Assembly: GCF_014384785.1 (NCBI RefSeq) | Contig: NZ_JACRSU010000002.1 | Location: 1-64,000 of the forward strand | Direction: 5' to 3' | DNA length: 64,000 nucleotides | Origin: Congzhengia minquanensis | Lineage (GTDB): Bacteria > Bacillota > Clostridia > UBA1381 > UBA9506 | Shown here: in pieces, positions 1 to 8,518 of the stretch | Position numbering within the stretch: the first letter of the stretch is position 1 | Layout of the letters: each line of letters starts with the position of its first letter | Notes under the pieces: model-generated | Databases searched by the model: none | What the model was told of the DNA's origin: nothing | What the model saw: only the letters and a program-made list of their open reading frames with translations | Program-made: the position numbers and the translations under genes

Positions 1-3000
1 AAACCGTCTTTTGCAGGGTCTTCAGTTAAGAACCGTCCTGATGTGGGGTCTAAGTATCGCATGCGGAGGTAGATATAACCCGACTCGGGGTCGTGGTATT
101 CTCCACGGTAGCCGAAGTTGTCGGAAAACCCTGTCGCGTTGTATTGGTTAAAGATATTTCCGTAGGCATCAAACACATATTCTGCCATACAGTTTTGGTT
201 TTCATCCATTACAGACAGCACGTCACCCCTAAAGTTTGTGTTGTAGGTGTATATGGTGCCGTCTGCGTCCCGCCTGTAGGCTAATCCGTCAGCACCATAA
301 ATATACGTGTGCGTATACTCCCAAATGTCAGGGCGATACTCTAAAACCATATTTCCGCCGTCCCAGATAAACTTCGTCGTGACGCCGTCTCTTGTTTTGC
401 TTTCGCGTAATCCTGAGGCGTAATAGGTGTACGTTGTGGTCTCGCCGTCTTTGGTGTAAGAAGTGAGGCGGTTGAACAGATCGTAGGTATGCGTAGCATC
501 TCTGTCAGTGGTTCTGTTACCGTTTGCGTCGCTCGCTGCCGTTTTTTCTTCTTCTAAATAACCTGTTTTATTTTCAAAAACTGTGCCTGACATGTGGTTG
601 GACAGGGTATAGGGATAGACCGCTGTGTAGGATTTGTCGTCCCTGTCGTAATCCCTTACTAAAATATTAGTAATGTTCGTCCTGTCATCAAAAGTGTAAA
701 ACTCGCCGATACCACGCATAGCTCTGGTATCGGTTAAGTTCATTTGAATAAGCCTGCCTGAACCGTCGTATGTGTAGTATAAGTCGTAGTACATATTGTT
801 ATACACATCAGTAGTTCCAGGAATTTCAAATGTTTGTTCCCCGCGGTAGTCATAACGATATTCGTTATTATCAAAGATATATTCATTCGTTAATCCATAA
901 TTTTTTAAAATTATATCAGATGTAACTAAATTCCGATTATTTAGATTTCTAGCTGTCTGCACCACACCCAACTGTTTAAACGTTAGGTAGTCACTTTCAT
1001 TATAACTGTATTCCACCGTTTTGTCAAATGCTGTCGATTCTGTTAAACGGCTTTTACTATCGTACGTGTAGGTCTGTGTACAATAATCAATGGTGCCGCC
1101 CTGCTGGTCGTTTTCGCCGATCGACATAGAGGTTCTGTTGCCTAACGTGTCGTAAGTATAACTTAAATAGGCATTAATGTCGCCATTTTTTGCTGTCATT
1201 CTGCCCAAGAAGTCGTAGCTGTAATGGTTGCCGTAATCCAAACCCTCGCTGTCATATTCATACGTTAGATTGTTCATCATATCATAACTAAATTCTAAAT
1301 ATTGTGATTGGCTTCCATTTTCAGCAGTTATTTTGCCTGCGTTCTTAAACACGTTATAATTACTGTAGGTAAACACCGTGCCTTTTTTGTCCGTTTTGGT
1401 TTTCAGCGTACCGTCAAAATTGTATGTATAGGTTTCTGCATTCCCGTCCGGATCGGTTACAGACAGGTTTCTTCCCAGAATATCATAGGTATAGGTTGTT
1501 TTGTTTGCTCCAAGCGCATCCTGCGCTGTTGACAAAACGTTTCCCATTATGTCGTAGGTGTAGTGTTCATAAATACCCGTTGTGCTGGTTAGATCAGTTT
1601 TTGACGTACTGTTTACCAGTTTCGTCATTCTGTTTAAATCGTCATACGTCATTGTAGTCGCGTGGCCGTTTGATGCATTAGCCGTCTGGCTTTCCGTTGT
1701 CTTAACCAGGTTTCCGTTGTCATCATAGTAATTTTTGGAAAACATGGAACCGTCGTATGCAATGGTATTTCTGCCCAGCGCATCGTAAGAATAGGATACT
1801 GTTTTGCCTGCCGCTTCGTGTATGTTAATTAAATTACCCGCGTCATTGTAGGAATACGTCGCGGCATTACCGAACACATCGGTTTCCGAGAGCACCCTGC
1901 CGGCGTGATCGTAAGCATAGGAAACGGAGTAGGGCAGGTTCTCCGCCCGCGCCTTGTCGTCCTTTGCGGTCAGAACGTTGCCCATACAGTCGTAGGTGTA
2001 ATCTGTGCGGGAATATTCTGCGGTGTTGTTTAAAATGACGTCCGCTGTCTTCCGTCCAAACGCGTCATACTCCGATTTATATTTCCCGGCAGAGTAGAGG
2101 GCGCTTCCCGACAGCCACTGGGTGCTGTACTGCTTGCCTGAAGCGCCGCCATACTCTGTGCTCACCTCGTATACCACCGTGCCCGCTTTGTTCTTCGTGG
2201 TCTGCTTAACCACTCGGTTCCGGTCGTCATATACATTTGTGGTAACATATTTTTCTTCCACTGTGCCGTCTGCGCCCAAGCGCGCATTTTCTGTTGCGGT
2301 TGCAGGCCTGCCAAACGTGTCGTAGGTATATTCATACACCGTTTTAAATCCGCCCTCGTAGTTCACCTGTGAGGCCTTCAGATTGCCAAAACTGTCAAAT
2401 TGTTGCTTCTCCTGCCTGCCATTTTCACGCGTGATGTCCACTACGTTCCCGGATACATCATAGGAATATGTCTTCTCCGACAGCTGTGTACCTGAGCTGT
2501 TTAACTCTTTCACAGACAGCACGCGGCAAGATAGGTCATAGGTATATTCTGTTTTCACACCGTTTGCATCAGTTTGGCTTGCAACGTTGCCAAAACGGTC
2601 GTAAACCGTGATGACGGAAACCGCATGGGCGTTTGCGCCGTCTGCGTCTTTTACGTTGTTTACAGATGTGGTGACAGAGTAAGAACCGTCTGTATTATAT
2701 GTATATGAATAAGCCGTTTCATTGTATACATTGTTTGCTATGTCGGTGTAGACCTTTGTTTTCGACACGGTACCATCCGGATTATATTCAAACGCCGTCT
2801 TTTCTTTTATCGCGCCGCTTGCATCTTTTACAACTGTTTCTGATATGCTCTTCCGGTCTGCTGTCAGAGTGTTTGATATCTCTTTAACCGCTGATGTGTC
2901 GCCCTCAGGCGTATAGCTTGCTTCGGTCAGTAGGAAATAGCGAGGTATAGTACCTATAGCATAATCATAAGAATAGCTGGTAATCAGACCGTTTTCCGTA

Positions 3001-4853
3001 ATTTTATCCGGTACAGACTTTCTGTAATAATATTCATATTGGCTTATTTTAGAAACGCTGTTTTCTAAATCTGTTTTTACTTGAATCGGTTGGTCTCCGG
3101 GTGATTCACTGTCTGCAGGATATGTGTAGGTGATTTTTGGATAAATGCGCGCTGTGCCTTTAAACGATTCTGCCGTCTGAATTCGTCCTAAATAGTCATA
3201 GGTATATGTGGTCTTTATATCGTTGGCTGAATTGGGCGCTTTGCGTATTTTATCTGTTGTATACCGCATATTTGCTTTGCGTGAATTATGATAGAATAGA
3301 CCTTCATTCGGTTTTGTATATATATATTCATAATAATATTCATAATCTGTTCCATTACTTGCATAAAATTTTGACGATATTGCTTTTTTTCTTATGCAAG
3401 ATGTTGCGCCGCTAATTGCAACACTTCCAAAATATGGTTCATACGTTTTAACCGTAGCATAGTCGTAATCACGGTGCGCTCCGGTTGGGTAAAGAATTTG
3501 ATCAATTGTGTAATAGAACATAGTCCATGTTTCGTCCCGTATCGGGCGGCCATGTTTTTTCATTGTGTAAACGGTTACATCATCTGTCTGTGTGTCGCCG
3601 AGATGCGCAAAACGTTCCACCCGAAACGTATATGTTTTGTAGCAGTCAAAAGAAGGATAAGATGGGTCTGCCGTTTCTTCTGTTGTATATTTCACAACAT
3701 ATTGAAGGACTCCGTTTTCATCTTCCATTTTAATTCCGTCTGATGAATAAACAATGCGCCTGCCCATAGAATCGATAATTTCACCGCCGGTTGCATAATT
3801 AATGCAGTTTCCAAAACGATCTGCTACCAGAACAATTTTGCTTTCTACATGCGCGCGGTTTAGAAAATACCGCACACCGTCATCGCGTTCAAGCACCGCG
3901 CACAGTTCAATTGTCACCTGACCGCCTACTTGTTCAATCAGCATTGTTTCTTCGTCTGGTGTCATTAACCGCAAGTTATAATTATATTTATTGTTATATA
4001 AACGATGAATTGCAATATCATCAATTTGCCAATGACCGTTCACCTTTGAATAACCAATACCATATTTGATATCATCCTGATTCTCGCCGTCATATAATTT
4101 CAAGTAAACTTTGTCATTATATGCAATTGTGCCGGAACCGCCTGCTTTTGAAGATATTTGTGAATGATCGGTGTAAGGGATATTAAAATACCAATTGTAG
4201 CTCAGGGTTTCATAATCTACCGTGTCCCGCCGCCAATGTGTTTGCAAATCTTCGCGGTCATAATCTCTCGTATAGCACTTGCCGCCGGTAATCGGCCTTT
4301 TTAGTGTAAGCGTCCGGTCGGTGTTCGTTTTCGTAAGTCTCCCGTAAATATATCCGGTAACTTCTCCATAATTGTCACTGCTGAATCTGTATGGGTCGGC
4401 GGAAATGTCCTGGTATTCAATAATTTCCGGAGTTTCTAAAAACGCTTCTTCTGATGGGAACGCAAGCCACGTTTCTGTGCCTCTGTCTGTATAATATTTA
4501 TAAATAAACATATTGCTGTATGCGTATGTGGAATTATCTGGCAAATACGTATAATTATAATCTGTATCCATAGAATTAAAATTTCTGGAAAGTGTGACAT
4601 CAAGCCCATTTTTTCCGGGAAGGTATAAATCGGTTTCAGACATAACCATATTTCCTGTTGAAATATCAATATGGTCATTGTCTTCCGTATTATCCGCTGG
4701 GGCGTGGACAGATTCCAAATATTTTTCCTGTCCGCGTTGTTCCGCCATAGCTTCAGCAACTGATTCAGCTGTCGAGGCGGCAAAACAGGTAACAACAGAA
4801 CAGAGAAGCAAACCTAAAAATAACAGGATGGAAGTAAAAATTTTCTTTTTCAT
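1..4853 (-). CDS. secreted RHS/YD-repeat protein (partial, C-terminus beyond left edge)
   Basis: The reading frame starts at 4853 and stays open to position 1, giving about 1617 residues with the C-terminus missing. The first 25 or so residues form a signal peptide (MKKK, then a hydrophobic stretch ending in CFAAS), so the protein is exported. An N-terminal part with a DISTGNMVMSETDL motif precedes a long array of at least twenty YD repeats (variants of TYDxxGR). The last residues in the window, RYLDPTSGRFLTEDP, match the conserved end of the RHS core, so the variable tip begins just outside. RHS cores form a shell around a toxic or adhesive C-terminal domain in known families; whether this one carries a toxin cannot be seen. 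Its ATG overlaps the TGA of the upstream 307-residue gene (ATGA), so the two are probably translated together. The middle looks richer in G+C than the part around 3200-4400, a mosaic often seen in RHS genes. Confidence 0.93.
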   Translation of the reverse strand, partial: MKKKIFTSILLFLGLLLCSVVTCFAASTAESVAEAMAEQRGQEKYLESVHAPADNTEDNDHIDISTGNMVMSETDLYLPGKNGLDVTLSRNFNSMDTDYNYTYLPDNSTYAYSNMFIYKYYTDRGTETWLAFPSEEAFLETPEIIEYQDISADPYRFSSDNYGEVTGYIYGRLTKTNTDRTLTLKRPITGGKCYTRDYDREDLQTHWRRDTVDYETLSYNWYFNIPYTDHSQISSKAGGSGTIAYNDKVYLKLYDGENQDDIKYGIGYSKVNGHWQIDDIAIHRLYNNKYNYNLRLMTPDEETMLIEQVGGQVTIELCAVLERDDGVRYFLNRAHVESKIVLVADRFGNCINYATGGEIIDSMGRRIVYSSDGIKMEDENGVLQYVVKYTTEETADPSYPSFDCYKTYTFRVERFAHLGDTQTDDVTVYTMKKHGRPIRDETWTMFYYTIDQILYPTGAHRDYDYATVKTYEPYFGSVAISGATSCIRKKAISSKFYASNGTDYEYYYEYIYTKPNEGLFYHNSRKANMRYTTDKIRKAPNSANDIKTTYTYDYLGRIQTAESFKGTARIYPKITYTYPADSESPGDQPIQVKTDLENSVSKISQYEYYYRKSVPDKITENGLITSYSYDYAIGTIPRYFLLTEASYTPEGDTSAVKEISNTLTADRKSISETVVKDASGAIKEKTAFEYNPDGTVSKTKVYTDIANNVYNETAYSYTYNTDGSYSVTTSVNNVKDADGANAHAVSVITVYDRFGNVASQTDANGVKTEYTYDLSCRVLSVKELNSSGTQLSEKTYSYDVSGNVVDITRENGRQEKQQFDSFGNLKASQVNYEGGFKTVYEYTYDTFGRPATATENARLGADGTVEEKYVTTNVYDDRNRVVKQTTKNKAGTVVYEVSTEYGGASGKQYSTQWLSGSALYSAGKYKSEYDAFGRKTADVILNNTAEYSRTDYTYDCMGNVLTAKDDKARAENLPYSVSYAYDHAGRVLSETDVFGNAATYSYNDAGNLINIHEAAGKTVSYSYDALGRNTIAYDGSMFSKNYYDDNGNLVKTTESQTANASNGHATTMTYDDLNRMTKLVNSTSKTDLTSTTGIYEHYTYDIMGNVLSTAQDALGANKTTYTYDILGRNLSVTDPDGNAETYTYNFDGTLKTKTDKKGTVFTYSNYNVFKNAGKITAENGSQSQYLEFSYDMMNNLTYEYDSEGLDYGNHYSYDFLGRMTAKNGDINAYLSYTYDTLGNRTSMSIGENDQQGGTIDYCTQTYTYDSKSRLTESTAFDKTVEYSYNESDYLTFKQLGVVQTARNLNNRNLVTSDIILKNYGLTNEYIFDNNEYRYDYRGEQTFEIPGTTDVYNNMYYDLYYTYDGSGRLIQMNLTDTRAMRGIGEFYTFDDRTNITNILVRDYDRDDKSYTAVYPYTLSNHMSGTVFENKTGYLEEEKTAASDANGNRTTDRDATHTYDLFNRLTSYTKDGETTTYTYYASGLRESKTRDGVTTKFIWDGGNMVLEYRPDIWEYTHTYIYGADGLAYRRDADGTIYTYNTNFRGDVLSVMDENQNCMAEYVFDAYGNIFNQYNATGFSDNFGYRGEYHDPESGYIYLRMRYLDPTSGRFLTEDPAKDG

Positions 4854-5773
4854 TCTGCTTCACCCCTTTCAATTTCATCTGCAGGAGTCAAGGCTTCTGT
4901 GCTTTCTGGTTGTTCTGCAAGTTCAGCCGTAGATTCAGCCGTTTCTATATCTTTAGCGTCCTCAACCTTTTCAATCTCCTCTGTTTCAGCGGCGCTTTCT
5001 GAGATTTCCTCCGGAGTTTCGGGTTCAGCATTGTCTAACGTCCCCAATGGTTCCCCTGCCTGCATGCGTTCCAAAACTACATTTAGCTCTATGCTCCGTG
5101 CCTCTGCCACGTTCCGGGCATCTAACAGTTCACTTGCAGAAACATCTTCTAGCTCTGCAGACAGCGGGCTTGCTCCTGTAATTAAGCTATACCACGATGT
5201 ACCTTCATTTACTTGGTCTAATGCCTGGCTTGTTGAAATATCACCCCTCAAAGACAGGCGGCTTGCCGAAATAATATCTTCATAGGTCAGGCCTGCCTCC
5301 AAATATGCCTTAACGTCCTCCACGCTCAAAATGTCGTCCCGTCCCGTGATGTCGTTGTAGGCGGATTCAATCCAGGGCCGATTTGTACTCATTTTTGCCA
5401 AAACTTCTGCAAGAGGACGTTGTTCATATATGCTGCCTACAATCGCTATGTCGTCGTTGGTGTCCTCCCAGAACTTCACAATATCCAAAAGTGCCTGCAA
5501 GTCTGCTTCTGTTTGGCTTTCTCCGTTTTCAAACAATGCGTTGATGTAATCCTGAACCGAGGTGTCGGGCACCACAGAGGCATGTTCCAGCCGCGAAGTA
5601 TCGGCATCCCGCAGCAGATCTTTTGTAGCCTGATTTGTTTCCTGTTCCATTTGCTGTACTTTTTGTTCATTTTCCACGGCCAGTTCACTGTTTAAGTAAA
5701 CTGCGCCTGTTGTCAGGCACAGCGAAGCAATGACTGCCGCAACAATGACCAGTGTTTTTTGTCTTCCTTTCAT
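4850..5773 (-). CDS. exported acidic protein of unknown function, RHS partner
   Basis: This 307-residue protein matches no family I recognise. The start at 5773 is chosen over upstream in-frame codons because a GGAGG lies at 5781-5785 and a signal peptide or membrane anchor (KGRQKTLVIVAAVIASLCL) follows at once. After the anchor comes a glutamine- and glutamate-rich, probably coiled-coil stretch (residues about 30-60), a mixed middle domain, and a C-terminal tail of about 60 residues dominated by Glu, Ala, Ser and Thr. It is the first gene of a two-gene operon, and its stop codon overlaps the start of the RHS gene. The translational coupling suggests a role with the RHS protein, such as an export partner or surface anchor. 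This is inference from position; it could also be an unrelated envelope protein. Confidence 0.8.
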   Translation of the reverse strand: MKGRQKTLVIVAAVIASLCLTTGAVYLNSELAVENEQKVQQMEQETNQATKDLLRDADTSRLEHASVVPDTSVQDYINALFENGESQTEADLQALLDIVKFWEDTNDDIAIVGSIYEQRPLAEVLAKMSTNRPWIESAYNDITGRDDILSVEDVKAYLEAGLTYEDIISASRLSLRGDISTSQALDQVNEGTSWYSLITGASPLSAELEDVSASELLDARNVAEARSIELNVVLERMQAGEPLGTLDNAEPETPEEISESAAETEEIEKVEDAKDIETAESTAELAEQPESTEALTPADEIERGEAE

Positions 5774-5834
5774 AATAAATCCTCCCATAAAATTATTTGA
5801 TATATGTATCTTTTGTACACACACCTTTTAGTTT

Positions 5835-5863
5835 ATATTACTACTTTATTTCGCTTTTATCAA
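5835..5863 (-). promoter_or_regulatory. sigma-A-type promoter of the RHS operon
   Basis: On the minus strand TTGATA (5863-5858) and TAATAT (5840-5835) are separated by 17 bases, about 60 bases ahead of the first gene of the RHS operon. Confidence 0.55.
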
Positions 5864-5961
5864 TAGTTTTTGTGCAATTATATAACAACATTTCGACGAA
5901 TATTGACACAAACAAGCTTTTTAGACAATATTTATTAACAATGCTTTATTTAAGTAAGGTG

Positions 5962-5990
5962 TTGCTTTTTATAAAGAGTCATGGTATAAT
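5962..5990 (+). promoter_or_regulatory. sigma-A-type promoter of the comEA-like gene
   Basis: TTGCTT (5962-5967), a 17-base spacer and a perfect TATAAT (5985-5990) lie about 40 bases before the GTG start of the comEA-like gene. Confidence 0.65.
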
Positions 5991-6031
5991 AATGTTAAAT
6001 TATACAGAAAATTTAGATAATGTGGTGAAAC

Positions 6032-6424
6032 GTGTTGAAGACAGGGCAGACAGAGAAGAAAAAGATTGACATTTTAAGTCTTATTTTATCCGTCATTGCG
6101 GTTTTGACAATTACCGCGGTGGGTACTTTTTTGCTGAAAATGCAAAATGTAAATCGTTCCGTTATCATGCAGCCGGAAAACGATGTGACGTTTGATCAGC
6201 CCCAACCGGAGGCTGTCCAGTCTGCCGTGCCGCAAGTTATTAATATAAACACGGCTACAAAAGAGGAGCTGATGCTGCTCAGTGGCATTGGTGCGGATAA
6301 GGCAGAAAAAATTATTGAATACCGCGAAAAAGAGCCTTTTAAGAAGCCAAAGGATATTACAAAGGTGAAGGGAATCGGTGAAAAAACGTACGAAGCCCTT
6401 GCAGACAAAATTTGTGTTGAATAA
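6032..6424 (+). CDS. comEA: ComEA-like helix-hairpin-helix DNA-binding protein
   Basis: The 130-residue product has a short basic N-terminus, one transmembrane segment (about residues 13-35), a polar linker, and a C-terminal ComEA-type helix-hairpin-helix domain. The domain holds the typical ININTATKEEL start and two hairpins, LSGIGADKAEKII and VKGIGEKTYEAL. ComEA proteins are membrane-anchored receptors that bind double-stranded DNA at the outer face during natural transformation. This one lacks any longer periplasmic domain, which fits short Gram-positive forms. The start is a GTG at 6032 with a weak GGTG site 6 bases ahead; a start in another frame is not supported. The channel gene comEC lies far away at 60155-62590, so the two are not one operon here. 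Confidence 0.82.
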   Translation: MLKTGQTEKKKIDILSLILSVIAVLTITAVGTFLLKMQNVNRSVIMQPENDVTFDQPQPEAVQSAVPQVININTATKEELMLLSGIGADKAEKIIEYREKEPFKKPKDITKVKGIGEKTYEALADKICVE

Positions 6425-6455
6425 GCGCTGACAGACAGCTTTGGGAGGGATTTTT

Positions 6456-7052
6456 GTGATATGCAACAGAGAAAAGACCGAATGGGTAAACTACATGTGG
6501 CACAACGCCAACGACGACAGCGCCAAACGAATTTTGTTAATTGGCGACTCAATTACAAACGGCATTTATAATGACGTTTCAGACCTTTTGCAAAATTATG
6601 TGGCGACAGATTTGCTTGCCTCCTCTAGAGTGGTGACAGACCCTGTGTTCGACACAGATTTAGAGGCTGCGTTGGTGGACTATACCCATGAAATTATATA
6701 CTTTAACAACGGCCTGCATGGAATTGATGTTCCAATTAACCTGTTTGAAGAGGCTTTTTTTGATAAGGTGGAGCTTTTAATGAAGTATTCCAAGAAGGTC
6801 GTTCTGGCTACCTGCACTCCCATAACAGAAAAAAACAAGCCGCAAATCCTTTCCCCCAAAAATGACGTTGTGCTGAAACGCAATGAGGTTATCAGAAAAG
6901 CGGCTGACAAGTTTTCGTTAAGTTTAAACGACTGGTATGATTTTATTCTTTCCTGCCCGTTCTATAGAGCAAACGACGGCTACCATTATACGGAGGAAGG
7001 GAAACGCGTGCAGGCAAAGCTTGTGTGTAATATTTTAACCAAGCTTATTTAG
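6456..7052 (+). CDS. SGNH/GDSL-family hydrolase
   Basis: The 198-residue protein carries the block I motif RILLIGDSITNG with the nucleophilic serine and a block III-like NNGLHG in place of the usual GxND. A C-terminal NDGYHYTEEG supplies the Asp/His pair. No signal peptide is visible, so it probably acts in the cytoplasm. The GTG at 6456 is preferred: GGGAGG lies 7 bases upstream, while the in-frame TTG at 6441 overlaps that site. It follows the comEA-like gene after 31 bases and may share its promoter. SGNH enzymes include acetyl-esterases and thioesterases; the substrate cannot be told from the sequence. Its end overlaps the end of the convergent coaX by 8 bases. Confidence 0.8.
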   Translation: MICNREKTEWVNYMWHNANDDSAKRILLIGDSITNGIYNDVSDLLQNYVATDLLASSRVVTDPVFDTDLEAALVDYTHEIIYFNNGLHGIDVPINLFEEAFFDKVELLMKYSKKVVLATCTPITEKNKPQILSPKNDVVLKRNEVIRKAADKFSLSLNDWYDFILSCPFYRANDGYHYTEEGKRVQAKLVCNILTKLI

Positions 7053-7821
7053 CAAGTTTTATCCGGTCATATATGATTTTAAGGCCTTTTATGGTCAAAT
7101 TTTTATCAATGGTCTGAATAGTTTCAGACTCTTTTGCAATTAAAGTTGACAGGCCGCCCGTGGCAATTACCAGCATTTCGGGTGTGCCTGTTTCTTTTTT
7201 TATCCGTGACACAATGGCGTCTACCATTCCAGCGTAACCGAACACAAGGCCAGACTGCATGGAACAAACAGTGTTTTTTCCAACAACGTTTTCCGGCCGG
7301 ATAATTTCTATCCGTGGAAGCTTTGAAGTCTTTTCAACCAGCGCGTCCATCGAAATTTTTAATCCGGGATAAATAACACCTCCAAGATAGTTGCTGCATC
7401 CGTCGATCACACAAAAGGTCGTTGCTGTGCCAAAATCGATGATTACCGCCGGGCCGCCATATATCTTGTCCACAGCAACAGCGTTGACAATTCTGTCCGC
7501 GCCTACTTCTTTCGGATCGTCGTAGCAAATATTTAAACCTAAGTCTAAGCTGCCGTTCACTACAATTGGAGAAATTCCTACATACTTTTTTATTGCATTT
7601 TCTAACGCATGCATAATCGAAGGCACAACGGAGGAGATAATCACATCACGAATTTCCTCTTTGCCAATTCCTTCATGGTTTAAAAGCTGGCTGAAAAACA
7701 GGCCGATTTCATCTGACGATTTATTTTTGTCCGTTGCCATGCGGTAGCTGGATTTTAGCTTATCTCCTTCATAAAACCCCGCCACAATGTTTGTGTTCCC
7801 AACATCAATTACAAATAGCAT
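7045..7821 (-). CDS. coaX: type III pantothenate kinase
   Basis: This 258-residue enzyme catalyses the first step of coenzyme A synthesis, ATP-dependent phosphorylation of pantothenate, in the cytoplasm. The type III family marks are visible: N-terminal VIDVGNTN phosphate loop, GADRIVNAVA in the middle, DFGTATTFC with the catalytic-domain aspartate, and a C-terminal IATGG. Length is usual for the family. It lies 24 bases after the small phosphoesterase gene on the same strand and is probably cotranscribed with it. Unlike type I and II kinases, type III enzymes are known to need a monovalent cation and to escape CoA feedback inhibition. Confidence 0.96.
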   Translation of the reverse strand: MLFVIDVGNTNIVAGFYEGDKLKSSYRMATDKNKSSDEIGLFFSQLLNHEGIGKEEIRDVIISSVVPSIMHALENAIKKYVGISPIVVNGSLDLGLNICYDDPKEVGADRIVNAVAVDKIYGGPAVIIDFGTATTFCVIDGCSNYLGGVIYPGLKISMDALVEKTSKLPRIEIIRPENVVGKNTVCSMQSGLVFGYAGMVDAIVSRIKKETGTPEMLVIATGGLSTLIAKESETIQTIDKNLTIKGLKIIYDRIKLAK

Positions 7822-7845
7822 AGTTATTTCAATCCTTTCCAGAAT

Positions 7846-8313
7846 TTAAAGTTTCATTAATTCCACGTTTACCTGAATGTCTTCAACAGTGATTACGGCA
7901 TACTCCTGCTTAAAATATCCAATAGATCCTGGATTTAAAATGACAAGCCCGTTCTGCTCCTCGAAAAATTGTTTGTGGGTGTGGCCAAAAATGCAAATGC
8001 CGCATCTGCTTGACATTGCTTTAGATTTTAGTGTGTAGAGAGAGCTTTTCACATGCTCGCGGTGTCCGTGAGTTACATATATTTTTTGCCGGCCGCAAAA
8101 AACCACACGGTGAAACGGGTCCGGAGCGGAGTAGTCGTTGTTGCCACATACGCCGCAAATGCTGTGTGTTGAACCATAAACATGGTGCAGATATAGCACG
8201 TCGGAAGCCATGTCCCCGCAATGGATAATATGATTAATATGTTTGTGTTTTTCAATTACGCAGTCCATACCGTTTGTATATTCATGACTGTCGCTGAAAA
8301 CTAAAAATTTCAT
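7846..8313 (-). CDS. YfcE/MJ0936-family metallophosphoesterase
   Basis: A compact calcineurin-like phosphoesterase of 155 residues. The metal-binding motifs occur in order: FSDSH at residues 6-10, HCGDM near 31, GNND in the middle, THGH, and GHTHK near the C-terminus, followed by NPGS. No signal peptide is present. Members hydrolyse phosphodiesters or phosphomonoesters with two metal ions in the cytoplasm; the natural substrate is uncertain. It heads the two-gene coaX operon behind a clear promoter. The ATG at 8313 is followed at once by the usual KFLVFSDSH start of the family. Confidence 0.9.
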   Translation of the reverse strand: MKFLVFSDSHEYTNGMDCVIEKHKHINHIIHCGDMASDVLYLHHVYGSTHSICGVCGNNDYSAPDPFHRVVFCGRQKIYVTHGHREHVKSSLYTLKSKAMSSRCGICIFGHTHKQFFEEQNGLVILNPGSIGYFKQEYAVITVEDIQVNVELMKL

Positions 8314-8351
8314 TTATAAACCCTCATAATCTTTGTATTTGGTTTGTATTT

Positions 8352-8380
8352 ATTATAGGTCATTTATCGCTGATTGTAAA
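8352..8380 (-). promoter_or_regulatory. sigma-A-type promoter for phosphoesterase-coaX
   Basis: On the minus strand TTTACA (8380-8375), 17 bases, then a perfect TATAAT (8357-8352), about 40 bases before the phosphoesterase start. Confidence 0.65.
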
Positions 8381-8418
8381 TATTTTCTGAACGAAAAAAT
8401 ATATTTTCAAAAAGATTG

Positions 8419-8447
8419 TTGCAAATTTTACAAAAAAGTAGTATAAT
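8419..8447 (+). promoter_or_regulatory. sigma-A-type promoter of the recJ operon
   Basis: TTGCAA (8419-8424), 17 bases, TATAAT (8442-8447). It is divergent from the phosphoesterase promoter and likely drives the run of plus-strand genes from recJ to the exonuclease gene. Confidence 0.65.
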
Positions 8448-8518
8448 TAGTATCAATAATGATAAATTTGTACTATATGTAGTCGTACAGGGAAGATAAT
8501 GAGGATTTTAGCTTAATT

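Noticed and set aside
93..3743. Many short plus-strand open frames opposite the RHS gene
   Set aside because: They are shadows of the repeat-rich minus-strand frame. They have no ribosome sites or recognisable domains, and the minus-strand frame is continuous with clear YD repeats.
4436..4795. Minus-strand 119-codon open frame in another phase inside the RHS gene start
   Set aside because: It lies wholly inside the RHS N-terminal region in another frame and shows no protein-like composition or ribosome site.
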